Source: JTS-AC122 sp050246015
GTDB lineage: Bacteria; Planctomycetota; Phycisphaerae; Phycisphaerales; UBA1924
Assembly (NCBI GenBank): GCA_050246015.1
Contig: JBFWWU010000008.1
Location: 132,770-196,769, forward strand
Direction of reading: 5' to 3'
DNA: 64,000 bases
Below, in pieces: positions 61,746 to 64,000 of the stretch. The position numbers and the translations under genes are program-made. The notes under the pieces are model-generated. The model made no database searches. It saw only the letters and a list, made by a program, of their open reading frames with translations, and was not told where the DNA came from. Positions within the stretch are counted from its first letter, which is position 1. Each line of letters opens with the position of its first letter.

Positions 61746-62600
61746 ATGGCCTTCTCATACGCCCTTCAACTCGGTCTCACCGCGGCCGTCGGCCTTGGTG
61801 CCGGCGTGCTCGGCGGTGTCGCCGGTGTCGGCGGCTCCATGGTCATGATCCCAGGCCTCCACCTGGTCCACGGCAACAACCCCTCGGAGATTCACCACCT
61901 TTACATGGCCAGCGCCATGCTCGTCAACGTCGCCGTCGCACTCCCCGCCGCCTACCAACACGGCCGCGCCGGCGCCGTCCGCCGCGATCTCCTCCCACTC
62001 GCCATCGCCGCCGCCACCGCCGGCATCCTCATCGGCGTCTTCTGCTCCAACCTCATCGACGGCGACGCCCTCAGCGCCCTCCTCGGCGGCGCCATCATCC
62101 TCTACTGCGCCTATCTCGCCATCAGGACCGCTCGAAACTCCCCAGAGCCCGACCACGCCTCCCGACGGACTTCACCCTGGCGCGTCGCCTCCTGCTCCGC
62201 TCTCGCCGGGCTCACCGGAGGCCTCCTCGGCCTCGGCGGCGGTGTTGTCCTCGTCCCCGCTCTCCAACTCGTCTGCCGAATTCCCCTCCGACACGCCATC
62301 GCCACCAGTTCCGCCGTCATTTGCTTCACCGCCTTGATCGGCGCCGGCTTCAAACTCGCCACCCTCGGCCAGCACGGCCAATCCATCCCCCACGCCCTCC
62401 TCCTGGCCGCCCTCATGGCCCCCACCGCCATCCTCGGCGCTCGCATCGGCGCCAAACTCACACACACCCTCCCGCTCCAGTGGGTCCGCGTCCTGATCAT
62501 CCTCTTTCTGATCGCCGCCGCCGCCAAACTCATGAGCGGCACCCTCTGCCCCACCCCTCCACACCCCCCCCCACCCCCCGCCCGGCCCTCTCCCGCCTGA
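61746..62600 (+). CDS. TauE/SafE-family sulfite/anion permease
   Basis: Membrane transporter of the TauE/SafE (DUF81) family with about 8 helices in two similar halves. Each half opens with a Gly-rich motif: GVLGGVAGVGGSMVMIPGLHLV near residue 25 and GLTGGLLGLGGGVVLVPALQLV near 155, the family signature. The second half has IPLRHAIATSSAVICFTALIG. Members export or import sulfite, sulfoacetate or related organosulfonates; the substrate here is not known. The C-terminal 20 residues are Pro-rich (TPPHPPPPPARPSPA), beyond the usual end. No sulphur gene is adjacent. Confidence 0.9.
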   Translation: MAFSYALQLGLTAAVGLGAGVLGGVAGVGGSMVMIPGLHLVHGNNPSEIHHLYMASAMLVNVAVALPAAYQHGRAGAVRRDLLPLAIAAATAGILIGVFCSNLIDGDALSALLGGAIILYCAYLAIRTARNSPEPDHASRRTSPWRVASCSALAGLTGGLLGLGGGVVLVPALQLVCRIPLRHAIATSSAVICFTALIGAGFKLATLGQHGQSIPHALLLAALMAPTAILGARIGAKLTHTLPLQWVRVLIILFLIAAAAKLMSGTLCPTPPHPPPPPARPSPA

Positions 62601-62612
62601 AGCAGCGCTCGC

Positions 62613-64000
62613 TCAATCCGACTTGCACGCCGCCCGCACCATCGCCAGGTCGTGCGCCCAGTCATACGCCTGCCCAAGGATCTTCCAGTCAAACTCCCAC
62701 GACCGTTTCTCCACGTCATTGCGCAGGCTGATCCGCCGCCTCCGGTCCAGCCGGCAGAACTCCAGCAGCATCGACGCCAGGTCCGCCGCCGCCTCGTGGA
62801 ACGACCGCCCACGGCGACGCAGCACCCGCAGCCCCCACGACTCGTGATCCGGCATCGTCTCGTTCACAAACCGCCCGAACCCCGCCAGGTCACTCGATAT
62901 CGCCGGCACTCCCATCGCCACGCACTCCAGCGGCGTGTACCCCCACGGCTCGTACGCGCTCGGAAATATCCCCATGTGGCACCCCCGCACAAACTGCTCG
63001 TACTCGATCCCCCACAGCGGATTCACCGGCGACACGAACTCCGGGTGATACACCACCTTCACCGGGTCCTCCGCACGGTTGTGCAGCCAGATCGACCGGA
63101 TCTGATTCAGCACCGGATCGTTCTGCTCGTCCTCCAGCAGGTGCGTTACCACCATCGGCATCTGGTCCGTCCGCATCGCGTGCTGCGTCCGCCGATACCG
63201 CAGCCGCCAGTATTCGTCCACCAGTTGCTCAAGGTCCACCCTCTCTCCCGCCGCCGCCTTGCGGAACAGTTTCTCCCCAAGTTCATCCGTGATGTTCTGG
63301 CACACCTGCCGCAACTCACTCAGCACCCCACGGCTCTGCAGCGCCCTCGGATGCAGCGACCGCGTCGCTCGCTGCGACACGATGAAGAACACCACCGTCA
63401 CCCCCAGGTTCGACGCCTTCAGTTCCGCGTTCAGCCTCGCCATCGCCTCCAGGCACAGGTCAAACCCCTTGTTCCGCGGCTCGAACCGCCCGCTCGAAAA
63501 AAAATACAGCGTCTTGTCCAGGTTGAAACTGTAACTCGGAAAAAAATGCCCCATCACGAACTCGTGGATCCGGTCCTTGTACTTCGCGTGCATCGTCTGG
63601 AACTCATGCCCGACGTTGTACCGCTCGATGTTCAGCCCATTGGGCAGCACCAGGTCCGGCGAGCGCCCCAGCAGGTGCGTGCACTCCTCGCCCGTGATCT
63701 GCGACACCGTCGTGAACACGTCCGACCCGTGCGCGCACGCCCGCTCGATCCCGTGCTGCGCCTTCACGTTGAACCTCGCCGCCTCCGCTTGATGGTCGAT
63801 GAACGGCAGGTGGTCGTAGAACCCTTCGTCGTTCGACGCCGTGTACCGCCCAAGCAGCGTCGCGTGCGTCGTGAACACCGCCGCCACCGGCAACCGCTCG
63901 CGCCGAATCATCGGGATCGCCAGCCCACCCATCCACTCGTGAAAATGCCCCAGCACCCGCCGCTCCGGCTTGTGCGACCCCCCCCCACGCGCCCCCTCCA
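62613..64000 (-). CDS. Glycogen synthase of the GT3 (eukaryote-like) type, 5' end outside window
   Basis: Retaining glycosyltransferase that builds alpha-1,4-glucan. The frame stays open to the window edge, so the gene continues beyond base 64000; the GTG at 63956 is internal. Motifs match the GYS/GT3 group: VLGHFHEWMGGLAIP, FTTHATLLGRYTASNDEGFYDHLPFI, GIERACAHGSDVFTTVSQITGEE, LPNGLNIERYNVGHEFQTMHAKYK, FFSSGRFEPRNKGFDLCLEAMARLN, and the catalytic EPWGYTPLECVAMGVPAISSDLAGFG. These phrases are close to the animal and yeast UDP-glucose enzymes rather than to GlgA. A C-run of nine bases (63978-63986) falls in a Gly-rich stretch of the coding sequence. Confidence 0.88.
   Translation of the reverse strand, partial: EGARGGGSHKPERRVLGHFHEWMGGLAIPMIRRERLPVAAVFTTHATLLGRYTASNDEGFYDHLPFIDHQAEAARFNVKAQHGIERACAHGSDVFTTVSQITGEECTHLLGRSPDLVLPNGLNIERYNVGHEFQTMHAKYKDRIHEFVMGHFFPSYSFNLDKTLYFFSSGRFEPRNKGFDLCLEAMARLNAELKASNLGVTVVFFIVSQRATRSLHPRALQSRGVLSELRQVCQNITDELGEKLFRKAAAGERVDLEQLVDEYWRLRYRRTQHAMRTDQMPMVVTHLLEDEQNDPVLNQIRSIWLHNRAEDPVKVVYHPEFVSPVNPLWGIEYEQFVRGCHMGIFPSAYEPWGYTPLECVAMGVPAISSDLAGFGRFVNETMPDHESWGLRVLRRRGRSFHEAAADLASMLLEFCRLDRRRRISLRNDVEKRSWEFDWKILGQAYDWAHDLAMVRAACKSD

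Overview
The window is GC-rich, with short intergenic gaps and genes on both strands, and carries 45 protein genes, two of them cut by the window edges. No rRNA, tRNA, CRISPR array, transposase or phage gene was recognised. It reads as chromosomal DNA of a Planctomycetota bacterium, most likely class Phycisphaerae. Supporting signs are a dockerin-like C-terminus built on DFNNDG..NSQDFFDF repeats on a secreted protein, Ser/Thr kinase and SpoIIE-phosphatase signalling, hpnC/hpnD squalene genes, a type II secretion system and large secreted proteins of unknown function. The taxon is an inference from gene content.

Layout. 0-4.4 kb: type II secretion secretin (partial) and GspE, then a small unknown gene. 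4.6-10.2 kb: GGDEF cyclase, a secreted papain-like/propeller/dockerin-like protein, and a secreted HEAT-repeat protein. 10.15-10.95 kb: no gene, but a run of strong hairpins. 10.9-12.7 kb: isolated mraZ with its operator, a flavin reductase and an isolated nuoA. 12.9-24 kb: a Ser/Thr kinase with TPRs, an aminotransferase, an FHA-GAF-SpoIIE phosphatase and three helical proteins of unknown function. 24.3-28.5 kb: four genes of a branched-chain amino acid type ABC transporter (livH-livM-livG-livF) without a binding protein. 28.5-34.3 kb (minus strand): motA-motB, pheT, xseB and prepilin peptidase. 34.5-43.6 kb: class IV aminotransferase, hpnC-hpnD, an FAD monooxygenase coupled to mutS, and a PPi-type phosphofructokinase. 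43.6-51.1 kb: an MshEN-only protein, CPBP protease, trpC, a redox-dead thioredoxin-like protein, a membrane-inserted P-loop NTPase and phosphomannomutase. 51.2-64 kb: DinG-like helicase, TIM-barrel protein, glycosyltransferase, EEP hydrolase, two small orphan genes, a KefB-like antiporter, a 3D-domain protein, a TauE/SafE permease and a partial GT3-type glycogen synthase.

How parts work together. GspD, GspE, the prepilin peptidase and possibly the MshEN protein belong to one export machinery, which could move the several signal-peptide proteins here. The kinase and phosphatase lie about 1.4 kb apart and could be opposing regulators. HpnC and HpnD make squalene from farnesyl diphosphate through presqualene diphosphate and hydroxysqualene.

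A cross-cutting observation is that many genes, on both strands, have a TAnnnT hexamer (often TACGCT) ending only 5-14 bases before the start codon and no Shine-Dalgarno sequence, while others have a clear GGAGG. This suggests widespread leaderless or very short-leader transcripts and fits two divergent gene pairs whose start codons overlap or nearly touch.
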